A stretch of 64,000 bases of DNA from TMED27 sp963922705 (GCA_963922705.1 CAWUJS010000004.1:3125-67124), one strand, 5' to 3'; shown: positions 18,060 through 27,516, counted from the first letter of the stretch. The notes: generated by a model not told the origin, from the sequence alone. A program made the numbers and translations.

Positions 18060-18884
18060 GTGATTTCCGATACTAAAAGTACCCAGCCCCCTATCATCAA
18101 CACTGATGGCATTTCTGTTAATGTAACACGCGACCCCAAGAAAATTGAAGCGGCGCAACGCCTGCGTTATCAGGTTTTTTATGAAGAATTTGCTGCCAAG
18201 CCCAATAGTCAGATGGCTTTGGCACGGCTGGATTTCGATGATTTTGATGAATATGCGGATCATTTGATTGTCACGGACCACACACGCGGCGATAAAATTG
18301 TTGGTACTTACAGGCTTTTACAGGAAGATGCAGCCAAACGTATCGGGCAATTTTATTCCAGCGATGAATATGATCTCACCCCCCTGCTCTCCTCCGGCAA
18401 AAATTTACTGGAGCTTGGGCGATCTTGCGTGATGCCTGAATATCGTACAAAGCAAGTTATGAATTTCCTGTGGGAAGGGATTGCGGACTATATAAGCGCA
18501 CATGACATCGGAATTATGTTCGGATGTGCCAGCTTACAAAGCACTGATATCAAAAGTATTTCACGCCCCCTTTCCTACTTGCATCATTACCATTTGGCAC
18601 GGGAGGATATTCGCCCACGCGCTTTAAAGGGTAGCTACATTAACATGGATATAATCCCCAAAGATGAATTTGAGGCCAAGCACGGCTTTAATGATTTGCC
18701 GCCTTTGATTAAGGGCTATATCCGTGTAGGTGCGGTGATTGGTGACGGAGCGTTTATCGATCATCAATTTAATACGACAGATGTCTGCATTATTGTTGAT
18801 ACAGAAAGCCTTTCGGATCGTTACCGCAAACATTATGAGCGCAAGATACAAAAAGATATTCCTGGTAAAGGTACGCTCGAGTAA
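18060..18884 (+). CDS. olsB: Ornithine N-alpha-acyltransferase (OlsB-type GNAT)
   Basis: First step of ornithine lipid synthesis: transfer of a 3-hydroxyacyl group from acyl carrier protein to the alpha-amino group of ornithine, giving lyso-ornithine lipid. The 274-residue protein shows the OlsB/hemolysin-type GNAT pattern: QRLRYQVFYEEF, DFDDFDEYADHLIV, KIVGTYRLL, LLELGRSCVMPEYR and IMFGCASLQSTD. The start is a GTG at 18060; no ATG lies before the conserved region, and the ribosome site is weak. The stop overlaps the ATG of the next gene (TAATG), an acyltransferase of the OlsA type, which makes the pathway assignment stronger than sequence alone. Confidence 0.88.
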   Translation: MISDTKSTQPPIINTDGISVNVTRDPKKIEAAQRLRYQVFYEEFAAKPNSQMALARLDFDDFDEYADHLIVTDHTRGDKIVGTYRLLQEDAAKRIGQFYSSDEYDLTPLLSSGKNLLELGRSCVMPEYRTKQVMNFLWEGIADYISAHDIGIMFGCASLQSTDIKSISRPLSYLHHYHLAREDIRPRALKGSYINMDIIPKDEFEAKHGFNDLPPLIKGYIRVGAVIGDGAFIDHQFNTTDVCIIVDTESLSDRYRKHYERKIQKDIPGKGTLE

Positions 18885-19687
18885 TGCCTATAATCAAAGC
18901 CTGTTTTAAATTTTTTGCTTTTACGCTGCTGATTTTGATTGCCGTGCCGCCGCAGATCATCGTTATGCTCTTCACAAAAGGGCCTGCTTCACGGATTATA
19001 CCGATGCTCTGGATGCGCGCCGTGTGTTTTGTATTTCAAATAAGGGTTGAGGCGGAAGGCGAGCCGCTTAAAAACGAACAATATATTGTGATGTGCAATC
19101 ACCTCTCCTATCTTGATATTCCTGCAATTGGGAGTGTTATTCCCGATTCATTTGTCTCGAAATCAGATGTCGCTAACTGGAAATTATTTGGCTTTTTAGC
19201 TGGTTTGCGTCAAACCGCCTATGTTGTGCGTGGTTCTGCTGATCCTGTGTTGGCTAGTCAGGGTGTTGAAAATCGCCTTAAACAGGGAGATAACCTTATT
19301 ATTTTCCCGGAAGGTACATCGACAGACGGGCAAACTGTTCTGGATTTTAAAAGCGGTGTTTTTGCGCGCGCTTTAGATTCTGGCGTTAACGGATTAAAAA
19401 TACTGCCTGCGACTTTGCATGTGATTGCCGTGAATGGCCATGCGGTGAGAACACAGGAAGACAGAGATGTTTATAGCTGGCATAACGGCATGGATGATGA
19501 TTTTGAATTGCATCACCATTTATGGCAATTTGCGCAATCTGGTGGTGTGAGAATTCGGCTTATGTTTCATGACCCTATTGCCGTTAAAGATTATAATGAT
19601 CGAAAAACACTTGCCAAAGACACCCATAAAGCCGTATCCAATGGTTTAGAGAATTCATATAAACGTTTAGAAGCACAGGAGTTTTAA
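18884..19687 (+). CDS. olsA: Lyso-ornithine lipid / 1-acylglycerol-3-phosphate acyltransferase (PlsC family)
   Basis: The 267-residue membrane-bound acyltransferase has an N-terminal transmembrane stretch (about 10-30) and the family motifs NHLSYLDIP (catalytic H73 and D78) and FPEGTSTDG (141-149). The PlsC family makes phosphatidic acid; the member directly after olsB and translationally coupled to it usually adds the second acyl chain to lyso-ornithine lipid (OlsA). That specific substrate is inferred from context, and a general PlsC role is possible if no other plsC exists in the genome. Confidence 0.85.
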   Translation: MPIIKACFKFFAFTLLILIAVPPQIIVMLFTKGPASRIIPMLWMRAVCFVFQIRVEAEGEPLKNEQYIVMCNHLSYLDIPAIGSVIPDSFVSKSDVANWKLFGFLAGLRQTAYVVRGSADPVLASQGVENRLKQGDNLIIFPEGTSTDGQTVLDFKSGVFARALDSGVNGLKILPATLHVIAVNGHAVRTQEDRDVYSWHNGMDDDFELHHHLWQFAQSGGVRIRLMFHDPIAVKDYNDRKTLAKDTHKAVSNGLENSYKRLEAQEF

Positions 19688-19690
19688 ATT

Positions 19691-19924
19691 ATGTCTAAAA
19701 TTGAACCGGAAGAAATCTCAAAAATTCAGACTTATCTCAGCGGATTGTTCAAGAATAACGGCTTTGCCCTTAAGATGCGCGAGAAAGCAACGGATTCTGT
19801 TGAGGTTATTTTGAACGGTGAATTTATCGGCATTTTATACAAAACCATCGACGAAGGTGAAACATCCTATGACTTCAATATGAGCATTCTTGATATCGAT
19901 CTTGATAGTACAGCGCATCAATAA
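19691..19924 (+). CDS. DUF3126 family protein
   Basis: The 77-residue acidic soluble protein shows the conserved DUF3126 pattern (IEPEEISKIQTYL...LFKNN, DSVEVILNGEFIGIL, DEGETSYDFNMSILDIDL). The family is small and almost confined to Alphaproteobacteria; its function is unknown. It starts 3 bp after olsA, so it is probably co-transcribed with the ornithine lipid genes. Confidence 0.85.
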   Translation: MSKIEPEEISKIQTYLSGLFKNNGFALKMREKATDSVEVILNGEFIGILYKTIDEGETSYDFNMSILDIDLDSTAHQ

Positions 19925-20001
19925 GCCACCAATAAGAACGTTGTTTTAACGCTTTTACTTTGCCCAACAGTGCAGTTTTTTGCTACAATATAAAGGTTGT
20001 T

Positions 20002-20472
20002 TTGAGCTTTTTTGATATTGGGCTGGTTTTGTTTTACTTCAAATTTCTATTGACGATTTTTTTTCTGGCTTTTGCTTTTCAGCCTGAGATGTCGCATGCT
20101 ACTGAAGCTTTAACATTTACACACAAAGATTCTCTTCAAAAGGGACGTGCTGCTAAATTGTTATCCCATTATGACTTTGAACAATTTGCGGCTGTTGATT
20201 TAAACAATGACAGCATTGACGAATATATATTAAAAACCACTAAAGATGAGGCATTTGAAGTTTTAGCTTTGGGGGATGACAAGCTTATTTCATTGGGTGT
20301 GATCAATGCAAGAAAGCTTATGGTTTCCGATAGCCGGACAAATGGTGTTCGTAGTTTATTTGGTTTTTCTGATCCAAATAATGATTTTGAATATGATATC
20401 TACACTTGGGATGCGATGAATTCGTCATTTGTGCTTGCGACAAAACTTGATCAGAAAGGCGGTTTAAAATGA
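20002..20472 (+). CDS. Small exported protein of unknown function
   Basis: About 156 residues from a proposed TTG start at 20002, preceded by AAAGG; an in-frame TTG at 19960 is the alternative, and no ATG precedes the signal peptide. The N-terminus is a hydrophobic segment (LVLFYFKFLLTIFFLAFAF) ending at SHATEA, which looks like a signal peptide. The mature part has VDLNNDSIDEYILK, an FG-GAP/EF-hand-like Asp-rich loop pattern seen in calcium-binding repeat proteins. The gene overlaps the next one by 4 bp (ATGA), so it is coupled to the first of two paralogous secreted proteins. Confidence 0.65.
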   Translation: MSFFDIGLVLFYFKFLLTIFFLAFAFQPEMSHATEALTFTHKDSLQKGRAAKLLSHYDFEQFAAVDLNNDSIDEYILKTTKDEAFEVLALGDDKLISLGVINARKLMVSDSRTNGVRSLFGFSDPNNDFEYDIYTWDAMNSSFVLATKLDQKGGLK

Positions 20473-21614
20473 TAAAACGCCTTGTGTTAAGCCTTATACT
20501 GGCTATAAGCCTCTGTAATATTTCCTTTGCCCAAACGCCATGTACGCCTGCAATCCCCGGACTTCCTCCCGGCCCGGGCATACCCTGTTCTAACGATTAT
20601 ACGCCAAATCCAACACCGCTTGATCCAACAGATGGTCCCAACGAAATCGGCGTAGCGCCAAATGCAGAAAAACATGACCGTGCAGCCTGTGATGCTGATT
20701 TTATGAACCAAATCTATGCGCGCTCTTACCTTGAAGCTAACCGTGAAATTATGATTACAGGGCGCCTGATTTCAAAGCCGGATAGCGTTTTAGAATATTC
20801 ATGCTTCGATCAGGCCGTCAGAGATACAGCGCAAATTGCTGCACCTATCTTTAGCAACTCGCAAGCCTGGAATGGTGGAGCTTACAGCAATGTGCCAAAC
20901 CCAGGTTTTAACCCCCAGATGATTGCGTTTCCTCCCAATGTTAGGGTTGATATGGGCGCGCAGGGTCTCACAAACGCCCTGAATGCTGTTGTCATGAACA
21001 GCCTTAATAATTTTGTTAACACCAATAACTTTACGCATAGTTTTTTGGGCGGCAAGGCGACATTAGACGATACTGTTGGCGCGAATGTGGGGGCTGCGGG
21101 TGCTGCTTGTACGCATATGCGTGATGTCTGGCAATTGGCCAAATGTGAAAATATTAATGTTACAGATATGTTCAGAACGTTTGAACAACTTGCTGCTAAT
21201 GATCCGAGAGATATCCCTTTAACAGGTTTACCCGCCTGCGGTAGCAATCATATTAATACCGATTTGATTCGTGTCGCCAATAATGATCCGCCGCCAGGTG
21301 CAGGACCCTTTGATGAGAATAGAGCAGGACAATATGCCTTTAAAGATCCTATATATCATTATCTGGAATTTATCACATGGCAAGATTGTGTTGCATCTCC
21401 CAATCCAGCCATTGGAAACAGAGTACCGATTCCAACCGGCGTGATTGTCAGTCAGCAAAGCTTTAATATTGGCGCCACAGGTCAGATAACCGTAAACGCA
21501 GCACAAACAAGAACATTTCCTGAACATGTTTGCCCGAATCCTAGCTGTCATTATCGCCTGGCTACCCAAAGTGGGGATATAGGCTTTGGCGCTGCTGGTG
21601 AATGTGTGCCGTAA
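20469..21614 (+). CDS. Secreted Cys-containing protein, paralog A of a tandem pair
   Basis: The 381-residue protein has a Sec signal peptide (MIKRLVLSLILAISLCNISFAQ). The mature protein is Pro/Asn-rich at first and then contains YLEANREIMITGRLISKPD and SVLEYSCFDQ, which recur in the next gene. Later shared points are a Cys-containing CTHMRDVWQLAKCEN and a C-terminal EHVCPNPSCHYR. At least eight Cys residues suggest disulfides in the periplasm or outside. I cannot assign a function. It is translationally coupled to the small exported protein before it and is followed 75 bp later by its paralog. Confidence 0.78.
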   Translation: MIKRLVLSLILAISLCNISFAQTPCTPAIPGLPPGPGIPCSNDYTPNPTPLDPTDGPNEIGVAPNAEKHDRAACDADFMNQIYARSYLEANREIMITGRLISKPDSVLEYSCFDQAVRDTAQIAAPIFSNSQAWNGGAYSNVPNPGFNPQMIAFPPNVRVDMGAQGLTNALNAVVMNSLNNFVNTNNFTHSFLGGKATLDDTVGANVGAAGAACTHMRDVWQLAKCENINVTDMFRTFEQLAANDPRDIPLTGLPACGSNHINTDLIRVANNDPPPGAGPFDENRAGQYAFKDPIYHYLEFITWQDCVASPNPAIGNRVPIPTGVIVSQQSFNIGATGQITVNAAQTRTFPEHVCPNPSCHYRLATQSGDIGFGAAGECVP

Positions 21615-21689
21615 ATAATAAAGAGATAAATTGGTATTTGCGCAAAGCCTATAAAATCGAATACACTAGAAAGAAGAGCAAAGAATAAT

Positions 21690-22664
21690 ATGTTTCAAAA
21701 ACTTAAGACATTTTACACACGTTTCTCCTTAAAAACTGGGGTCGCTTTTGCTGCTGCGCTGTTGTTTTCGCAAGCTGCGATTGCGCAATTTGCAGCCACG
21801 CCATGTGATCCAAATTATTATCAATCGCTAGAAGCGCGTGCATGGTTAGAAGCGCAGCGTGAGATTACACAGAATCAAAACCTTATTTTCAAGCCCGATA
21901 GCGTGCTGGAATATACATGCTTTGATCGACACCTTCAGGAACTTGCAGATCATGCTGATGAGATGTTTAGTGAAACAAATCGCTGGGGACCGACTATATT
22001 GCTTACGCCTGTTCCACAACCAATCCACATGGATAATGCCTTGACCTTATTGGTTGGCAATGCCGTTAGCACGTATGATGCATCAAATTACGGTGCTTCT
22101 CTTTTAGGAGGGCGTCTGGATGGAACAGGAGGCTGGGCACCGGCAACAGCACCTGCTGCTGCTTCTGGAACGTCTTATACGCCCGCCGCAACCATAACAG
22201 GTGGGAGCTACACATGTGACCTTATGCAAGCGGTTTGGCAAAAAGCAAAATGTATGAATTTCATTCCCAATGGCCCCGCTGCTGATGAGGATGGGTTTTT
22301 TACATTTGATCATTATGCAAACAATCCTGATAAAAGATTCCTGCCAACACGCTGTACAGGGCCAGGGGCTGCACTCTGGCAAACTAACATTGACACCGCT
22401 CTCCCCCCTCCCGGTGCGACAGTGCCATGGGAGTTTGATGATGTAGACACATATATGGATCACTTTTTCCCCACCGTTGGCGGCTGTGGTCCACCTGGAA
22501 GTTTAAACCGGGTAATGACAGGGCTGGTTGTGCAAAACACAGTTGGTATGACACCTCCTTTCTACTTTGAACATGCCTGTCTTGTTCCTGGCTGTCACTG
22601 GAATCCCACAGGGGCGGGAACAGCAGCGGCTCCTGCGACAAACGGGCAGTGCGTATTCCCATAG
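21690..22664 (+). CDS. Secreted Cys-containing protein, paralog B of a tandem pair
   Basis: The 324-residue protein has a signal peptide (hydrophobic core GVAFAAALLFSQAAIAQ, cleavage near residue 31). It shares with the preceding protein the blocks LEAQREITQNQNLIFKPD, SVLEYTCFDR, CDLMQAVWQKAKCMN and C-terminal EHACLVPGCHW. The two are therefore diverged tandem duplicates. A low-complexity Ala/Thr/Gly insert lies near residues 145-170. The conserved Lys-Pro-Asp-Ser-Val-Leu-Glu-Tyr core and paired Cys suggest a defined extracytoplasmic fold, but I do not recognise it. Confidence 0.78.
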   Translation: MFQKLKTFYTRFSLKTGVAFAAALLFSQAAIAQFAATPCDPNYYQSLEARAWLEAQREITQNQNLIFKPDSVLEYTCFDRHLQELADHADEMFSETNRWGPTILLTPVPQPIHMDNALTLLVGNAVSTYDASNYGASLLGGRLDGTGGWAPATAPAAASGTSYTPAATITGGSYTCDLMQAVWQKAKCMNFIPNGPAADEDGFFTFDHYANNPDKRFLPTRCTGPGAALWQTNIDTALPPPGATVPWEFDDVDTYMDHFFPTVGGCGPPGSLNRVMTGLVVQNTVGMTPPFYFEHACLVPGCHWNPTGAGTAAAPATNGQCVFP

Positions 22665-22687
22665 AGATGCCCCCTCAAATAAGACTG

Positions 22688-22978
22688 TTAGTCTTTCTTA
22701 CTTGATAGCATTGCCAGAACCGCTTTTTCAAAAACAGGATTACTCTCTTTTAAGTTGAGCATTTTTTCGACTGACTCAATGTTTTTATGACGATCAATGA
22801 ACAAATCTTCTGATCCTTGCGATGCTTTTGCACTGCCTTTCTGCTGTTCCATTTTGTTTTGTAATTGTGTGAGCAAGCCTGGGTGCTCTTTTTGAATTTT
22901 TTGCCGCGTCTTTGAAAGCTGCATTAAAATAAGCTTACGCAGCTCTGGTTTCTTTTCATTGCTATAAATACGTTTCAT
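22688..22978 (-). CDS. Small basic helical protein, unknown
   Basis: The 96-residue protein is rich in Lys, Gln and Leu, predicted all-helical (KPELRKLILMQLSKTRQKIQ, then VEKMLNLKESNPVFEKAVLA), with no signal peptide or Cys. It is divergent from waaA, whose start is only 41 bp away, so the two promoters must overlap. Function unknown; a real gene is likely because the frame is open throughout and codon use matches its neighbours. Confidence 0.55.
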   Translation of the reverse strand: MKRIYSNEKKPELRKLILMQLSKTRQKIQKEHPGLLTQLQNKMEQQKGSAKASQGSEDLFIDRHKNIESVEKMLNLKESNPVFEKAVLAMLSSKKD

Positions 22979-23019
22979 GGCTTTATTTTATAAGCATTTT
23001 TCTTTACACCCTATTAATA

Positions 23020-24306
23020 ATGTTAAAAATTTACACACTCATAACGTCATGCTCCAAGCTACCTTTAGAGATATTGCTACGATATCGTCTCTTAATGGGT
23101 AAAGAAGACCCGATAAGAGTCAATGAAAGGCGTGGCAATTATACTCTAAAAAGGCCTTCAGGCAGGCTTGTATGGCTGCATGCTGCGAGCGTTGGCGAAG
23201 CACAGTCTGCTATGGTTTTGATTCACGCGCTGTTAGAAAAGTTTTCTGATATAAAAATCCTGGTGACAACAGGTACTAAAACCTCAGCGCAGTATATGGA
23301 AAAAAATCTTCCTGAACGCGCTTTTCATCAATTCATGCCGCTTGATCACCCAAAATGGGGACAGCGTTTTTTGGATCATTGGAAGCCTGATTGTGTTTTC
23401 TGGATGGAATCCGAACTTTGGCCAAATATGTTGATGCATATAAAAAAGCGCAATATTCCAGCTCTTCTGATCAATGCACGCCTGTCACATGCATCTTTTC
23501 AGCGCTGGTCATTATTGAGAAACAGTATTTCTGAAATCTTATCGGCATTTACAAATATCCTGACGCAAACTGAAAATGATGCTGTGAACTTTAAAAAACT
23601 AGGGGCAAAAAATGTTATCCACAGCGGAAATTTAAAATATAGTGCGGCGCCCCTTTCTTGTGATGAAGAGTCTCTAAAAATGCTTCAACAGAGCACTGAA
23701 AATCGCCAGCTAGTTGTGTACGCAAGCACGCATGATAATGAAGAAGAGATGGCCGCTAATATCCATCTGCTTTTAGAAAAAAAGTTTCCAAAACTGTTAT
23801 CAATTATCATTCCGCGTCACCCTGAGCGCGGTACTGATATCTATGAAACTCTTCAAAAAAAGCATCAAGGGGTTATTATACGAGGGCATGAAAAAAGATT
23901 GCCCGACCATAAAACCCGTATTTATATTGCCAATACATTAGGGGAGATGGGATTATTTTATCGCCTCTCCAACATTGTCTATGTCGGGCGTTCTTTGAGC
24001 AAAGATGGTGGAGGCGGGCATAATCCTCTGGAACCAGCATTGTTAAATTGCGCTGTTCTGCACGGGAGCAATATTCAAAATCTGCAGGATATTTATGATG
24101 ATATGCTTTCTCACAAAAGTTGTATTGCTGTTCAGGGGCAAGAAGAGCTTGTCGATCGCCTGGATCTGCTGCTTTCTGATAAAAAATCATGTGATGATTT
24201 TATGAATCGTGCACTGACCTTTGCGAATACCAAAACACACATTATTGACATTGTACTGCAATATGCGTTTCCTATGGTTGAAAAAGGAGATCGTCATGGC
24301 GCGTAA
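23020..24306 (+). CDS. waaA: 3-deoxy-D-manno-octulosonic acid (Kdo) transferase
   Basis: Transfers Kdo from CMP-Kdo to lipid IVA at the inner membrane. The 428-residue GT-B glycosyltransferase shows WLHAASVGEAQSA (the acceptor-side Gly/Glu motif), FWMESELWPNML, LLINARLSHASFQRW, IIPRHPERG and the C-terminal GGGGHNPLEPALLNCAVLHG. The start codon overlaps nothing and is close to the divergent 22978 gene. The stop overlaps lpxK by 11 bp, then lpxL follows with a 4-bp overlap, forming a tight lipid A operon. Confidence 0.95.
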   Translation: MLKIYTLITSCSKLPLEILLRYRLLMGKEDPIRVNERRGNYTLKRPSGRLVWLHAASVGEAQSAMVLIHALLEKFSDIKILVTTGTKTSAQYMEKNLPERAFHQFMPLDHPKWGQRFLDHWKPDCVFWMESELWPNMLMHIKKRNIPALLINARLSHASFQRWSLLRNSISEILSAFTNILTQTENDAVNFKKLGAKNVIHSGNLKYSAAPLSCDEESLKMLQQSTENRQLVVYASTHDNEEEMAANIHLLLEKKFPKLLSIIIPRHPERGTDIYETLQKKHQGVIIRGHEKRLPDHKTRIYIANTLGEMGLFYRLSNIVYVGRSLSKDGGGGHNPLEPALLNCAVLHGSNIQNLQDIYDDMLSHKSCIAVQGQEELVDRLDLLLSDKKSCDDFMNRALTFANTKTHIIDIVLQYAFPMVEKGDRHGA

Positions 24307-25315
24307 AACACCTTCATTCTGGTATCCTCAATCCCCGGAACAGTTATCCCTTCAAGCTCGTTCTTTAAAACCTATCTCATGGCTTTATAAATTTGGATTT
24401 AGACTGCATCAGGGTTCTGTTAAAGCACAAAAAGCGCATATACCTGTGATATGCATAGGCAATCTAAGCGCTGGTGGAACCGGTAAAACGCCAACTTGTA
24501 TTAGCTTTATGAGGCATGTTAAGGATGCGGGTATCGCAAAAAATCCATTTTTTTTAATCAGGGGTTATGGAGGCGCAGAGCGAGGGCCGCTCATTGTTGA
24601 TCTTGAAAAACATAACGCATGGGATGTTGGTGATGAGCCGCTTATTCTTGCCAGGCATGCTTCGACTATTATTTCGGCGGATCGTTATGAAGGTACCAAT
24701 CTTGCGGCATTGAATGGTGCGGATCTTGTTATTATGGATGACGGCTTGCAAAATCCCGGCATTCAGAAAGATTTAAAAATTATTGTTATTAATGGTGAGA
24801 TGGGATTTGGAAATGGTTTAATGATCCCCGCAGGACCTTTACGTGAACCTCTTGATGAAGGGCTTGCCAAGGCAGATGCGTTTTTTCTGATTGGTGAAGA
24901 TACTGCCAGTGTGGCTGATATTTTGCCTAAAAACATCCCTGTCTTTTATGCCAACCTAGAGGCAGATGCGAACACACTGCCATCAAAAAGTAAGGACTAT
25001 ATTGCATTTGCAGGGCTGGGATATCCAAAAAAATTCTTTGATTTTTTAAAGTACAAACTTGGTTATAATATTATTGAGGAATATGCCTTTGCGGATCATT
25101 GCCCTTATACACGAAAAGATTTGCAAATTTTACGCCAAAAAGCCAAGGATGCAGGGGCGCAACTGTTAACGACTGAAAAAGATTTTTTACGCCTTCCCGG
25201 CGGGTATAAAGGCAACATTCATACTATTTCGGTTTCTATGTGTTTTGAAAACCCGGAAGCACTTCAGCATTTTATCGCACATAAAATCCTGTCACTGACT
25301 AAAGAGGCTGCATGA
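24296..25315 (+). CDS. lpxK: Tetraacyldisaccharide 4'-kinase
   Basis: Phosphorylates the 4' position of the lipid A precursor to give lipid IVA. The 339-residue protein carries the Walker A GNLSAGGTGKTPT (55-67), RGYGGAERGPL, VGDEPLILARHA, IMDDGLQNPGIQKD and the C-terminal TTEKDFLRLP. I set the start at 24296, where AAAAAGGAG lies 8 nt upstream, rather than at upstream in-frame ATGs inside waaA. It overlaps waaA by 11 bp and lpxL by 4 bp. Confidence 0.96.
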   Translation: MARKTPSFWYPQSPEQLSLQARSLKPISWLYKFGFRLHQGSVKAQKAHIPVICIGNLSAGGTGKTPTCISFMRHVKDAGIAKNPFFLIRGYGGAERGPLIVDLEKHNAWDVGDEPLILARHASTIISADRYEGTNLAALNGADLVIMDDGLQNPGIQKDLKIIVINGEMGFGNGLMIPAGPLREPLDEGLAKADAFFLIGEDTASVADILPKNIPVFYANLEADANTLPSKSKDYIAFAGLGYPKKFFDFLKYKLGYNIIEEYAFADHCPYTRKDLQILRQKAKDAGAQLLTTEKDFLRLPGGYKGNIHTISVSMCFENPEALQHFIAHKILSLTKEAA

Positions 25316-26166
25316 CACAATTGCGGTATCTATTAGAGGCTGCACTCCTCCATAGTTTACTTTTTATATTTAGTCTTATGTCACCGATCCACGCCTCGAA
25401 TATTGGCGGGATTATTGGGCGAACCATAGGAGCTCGGCTTGGCGCATCACGAAAAGCCATACGCAATCTGGAAAAATCCATGCCAGAGATGGACACAGGT
25501 GAACAATCAAACGTGATTGCCGATATGTGGGAGAATTTAGGGCGTCTTATTGCTGAATATGCGCATCTTGAGACTATAGCGCGAGATTATACGATCATTG
25601 AGGGGCTTGAGACCTTACAACCCTATATCGATGGTGAACGCTCTGCTATTTTCATCGGCGCGCATTTGGCGAATTTCGAAGTCCCTGCCCTTTGTGCGTT
25701 TACGCAAACAGGTTTGGTCATTCATTCAACCTATCGCGCGCCAAACAACCCGCACTCTCATGCCTTATTAAACAAAATAAGGAGCTTGGATGGTAAGCTT
25801 AAAGCATTTCCAAAGTCTAAAACCGGTGGCCGCGCTTTGATGAAAGCTGCAAGAGAAGGTGGAAATATAGGTATTTTAATTGACCAGAAATATAATGAAG
25901 GTGTCAGTGTTCCATTTTTAGGGCGTGAAGCCATGACCAATCCGGTTTTTGTACAGCTTGCGCAGAAATTCGGGCATGATTTAGTGCCGATACGCATTAT
26001 CCGTGAGACAAATTGCCACTTTCGTTTTATCATTGAGAAGCCTTTGGTTTTCGAAAAAGGCGAGCCAGTTGAGTCTGTTATTACGAAGGCTAATGCGAGG
26101 CTTGAAGCATGGATAAAAGATAAACCGGGACAGTGGTTATGGCTGCATAGACGGTGGAAGGAATAA
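25312..26166 (+). CDS. lpxL: Lipid A biosynthesis acyltransferase (LpxL/HtrB family)
   Basis: Adds a secondary acyl chain to Kdo-lipid IVA at the inner membrane. The 284-residue protein has an N-terminal hydrophobic anchor and the catalytic H118xxxxE123 motif in AHLANFEV. Further family blocks are GGRALMKAAREGGNIGILIDQKY, VPFLGREAMTNP and the C-terminal PGQWLWLHRRW. It is the last gene of the waaA-lpxK-lpxL operon; gor starts 3 bp later and may be co-transcribed. Which acyl position it modifies (LpxL or LpxM type) cannot be told from sequence alone. Confidence 0.93.
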   Translation: MTQLRYLLEAALLHSLLFIFSLMSPIHASNIGGIIGRTIGARLGASRKAIRNLEKSMPEMDTGEQSNVIADMWENLGRLIAEYAHLETIARDYTIIEGLETLQPYIDGERSAIFIGAHLANFEVPALCAFTQTGLVIHSTYRAPNNPHSHALLNKIRSLDGKLKAFPKSKTGGRALMKAAREGGNIGILIDQKYNEGVSVPFLGREAMTNPVFVQLAQKFGHDLVPIRIIRETNCHFRFIIEKPLVFEKGEPVESVITKANARLEAWIKDKPGQWLWLHRRWKE

Positions 26167-26169
26167 AAG

Positions 26170-27516
26170 ATGAGTGAATTTGATTATGATTATTTTGTGA
26201 TTGGCGCAGGATCTGCGGGAGTGCGCTCGGCGCTGATTGCTGCTGCACATGGCGCGAAAGTCGGGATTGCGGAGCGCTCACAATTGGGCGGAACATGCGT
26301 TAATTTGGGCTGTGTTCCCAAAAAGATCATGGCTTACGGCGCGGATTATCATGGGCATTTTAAAGATGCAAAAGGCTATGGCTGGGCTGTGCCGGATCAT
26401 ATTGACCTCGACTGGAAAACTCTGATTGCTAATCAACGTGCAGAAGTGGCAAGGCTCAATGGCGCTTACGAGAATACGCTCAAAAATGCAGGCGTAGACA
26501 TTATCGAAGGGCATGCGCGATTTTTAAGCCCGCATAAACTGGAAGTTTTCGGGCAGGACATTACAGCTGATAAAATCCTCATTGCCGTTGGCGGCAGGCC
26601 ACGCATCCCGCATCAACAAGGCGGTGATTTGATGGCAACATCTGATGCGATGTTTAGCTGGCCGGAACGCCCGCAAAAAGCTGTTATTATTGGCGGCGGC
26701 TATGTCGCGGTTGAGTTTGCGCATATTTTACGCGGCATTGGCGCAGAGGTCGATTTAATCTATCGCGGTGATCTCTTTTTAAAAAGCTTTGATCGTGATT
26801 TATCGGCACATTTAGCGGATGAAATGCGTAAACAAGGGATTGGCCTGCATTTTAATGACGATCTGGAATCGTGCGAGAAGACCGATGACGGGTATGTTAT
26901 TTACACAAATGCGGGATTAAAATTTGAGTGCGATACGCCGCTTGCCGCGATCGGGCGCGAGCCTGTTGCCGATGAGCTTGGCCTTGATGTTGCTGGCGTT
27001 TTGCTGGCTGAAAATGGGCAGATTGATGTAAATGAGGATTACCAGACCTCACAGCCGCATATTTATGCATGTGGGGATGTGGCCAACCACAATCACCTGA
27101 CCCCCGTTGCGATTAAAGAGGGGCATGTGATTGCAGACCGGCTTTTTAACAATCAAAATAACCGCTATGTGAACTATGAGAATATTGCTACGGCGATTTT
27201 TTCCGATCCTCCTATCGGGACAATTGGATTAAGTGAGCAAGAAGCGCGTAATCAGGGATTTGAGATAGAGGTTTTTAAAAGCAATTTTACGCCGATGCGC
27301 AATCAACTTGCGCAGAAACAAGAAAAGACTCTGATGAAAATGATTGTTGATCAAAAAACGGATATCGTTTTGGGGCTGCATATGATTGGGCTGGACGCAC
27401 CGGAAATTATGCAGGGCTTCGCGGTTGCAATGAATATGGGCGCAACAAAAGCCGATTTTGACCGCACCATGCCGATCCACCCGACATCTGCGGAAGAATT
27501 TGTGACGATGCGTTAA
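26170..27516 (+). CDS. gor: Glutathione-disulfide reductase
   Basis: FAD enzyme that reduces oxidised glutathione with NADPH. The 448-residue protein starts with the FAD-binding GAGSAGVRSA, followed by the redox disulfide in GGTCVNLGCVPKK (C43 and C48). The NAD(P)-binding GGGYVAVEFAHI, ACGDVANHNHLTPVA and the C-terminal active-site motif HPTSAEEFVTMR are also present. The VNLGC spacing and HPTSAEE end fit glutathione reductase rather than lipoamide dehydrogenase. The stop overlaps the convergent phosphodiesterase gene by 4 bp (TTAA). Confidence 0.95.
   Translation: MSEFDYDYFVIGAGSAGVRSALIAAAHGAKVGIAERSQLGGTCVNLGCVPKKIMAYGADYHGHFKDAKGYGWAVPDHIDLDWKTLIANQRAEVARLNGAYENTLKNAGVDIIEGHARFLSPHKLEVFGQDITADKILIAVGGRPRIPHQQGGDLMATSDAMFSWPERPQKAVIIGGGYVAVEFAHILRGIGAEVDLIYRGDLFLKSFDRDLSAHLADEMRKQGIGLHFNDDLESCEKTDDGYVIYTNAGLKFECDTPLAAIGREPVADELGLDVAGVLLAENGQIDVNEDYQTSQPHIYACGDVANHNHLTPVAIKEGHVIADRLFNNQNNRYVNYENIATAIFSDPPIGTIGLSEQEARNQGFEIEVFKSNFTPMRNQLAQKQEKTLMKMIVDQKTDIVLGLHMIGLDAPEIMQGFAVAMNMGATKADFDRTMPIHPTSAEEFVTMR

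Noticed and set aside
22688..23020. Divergent gene pair as a toxin-antitoxin locus
   Set aside because: The other partner is waaA, a lipid A gene; nothing in the small protein suggests an antitoxin.
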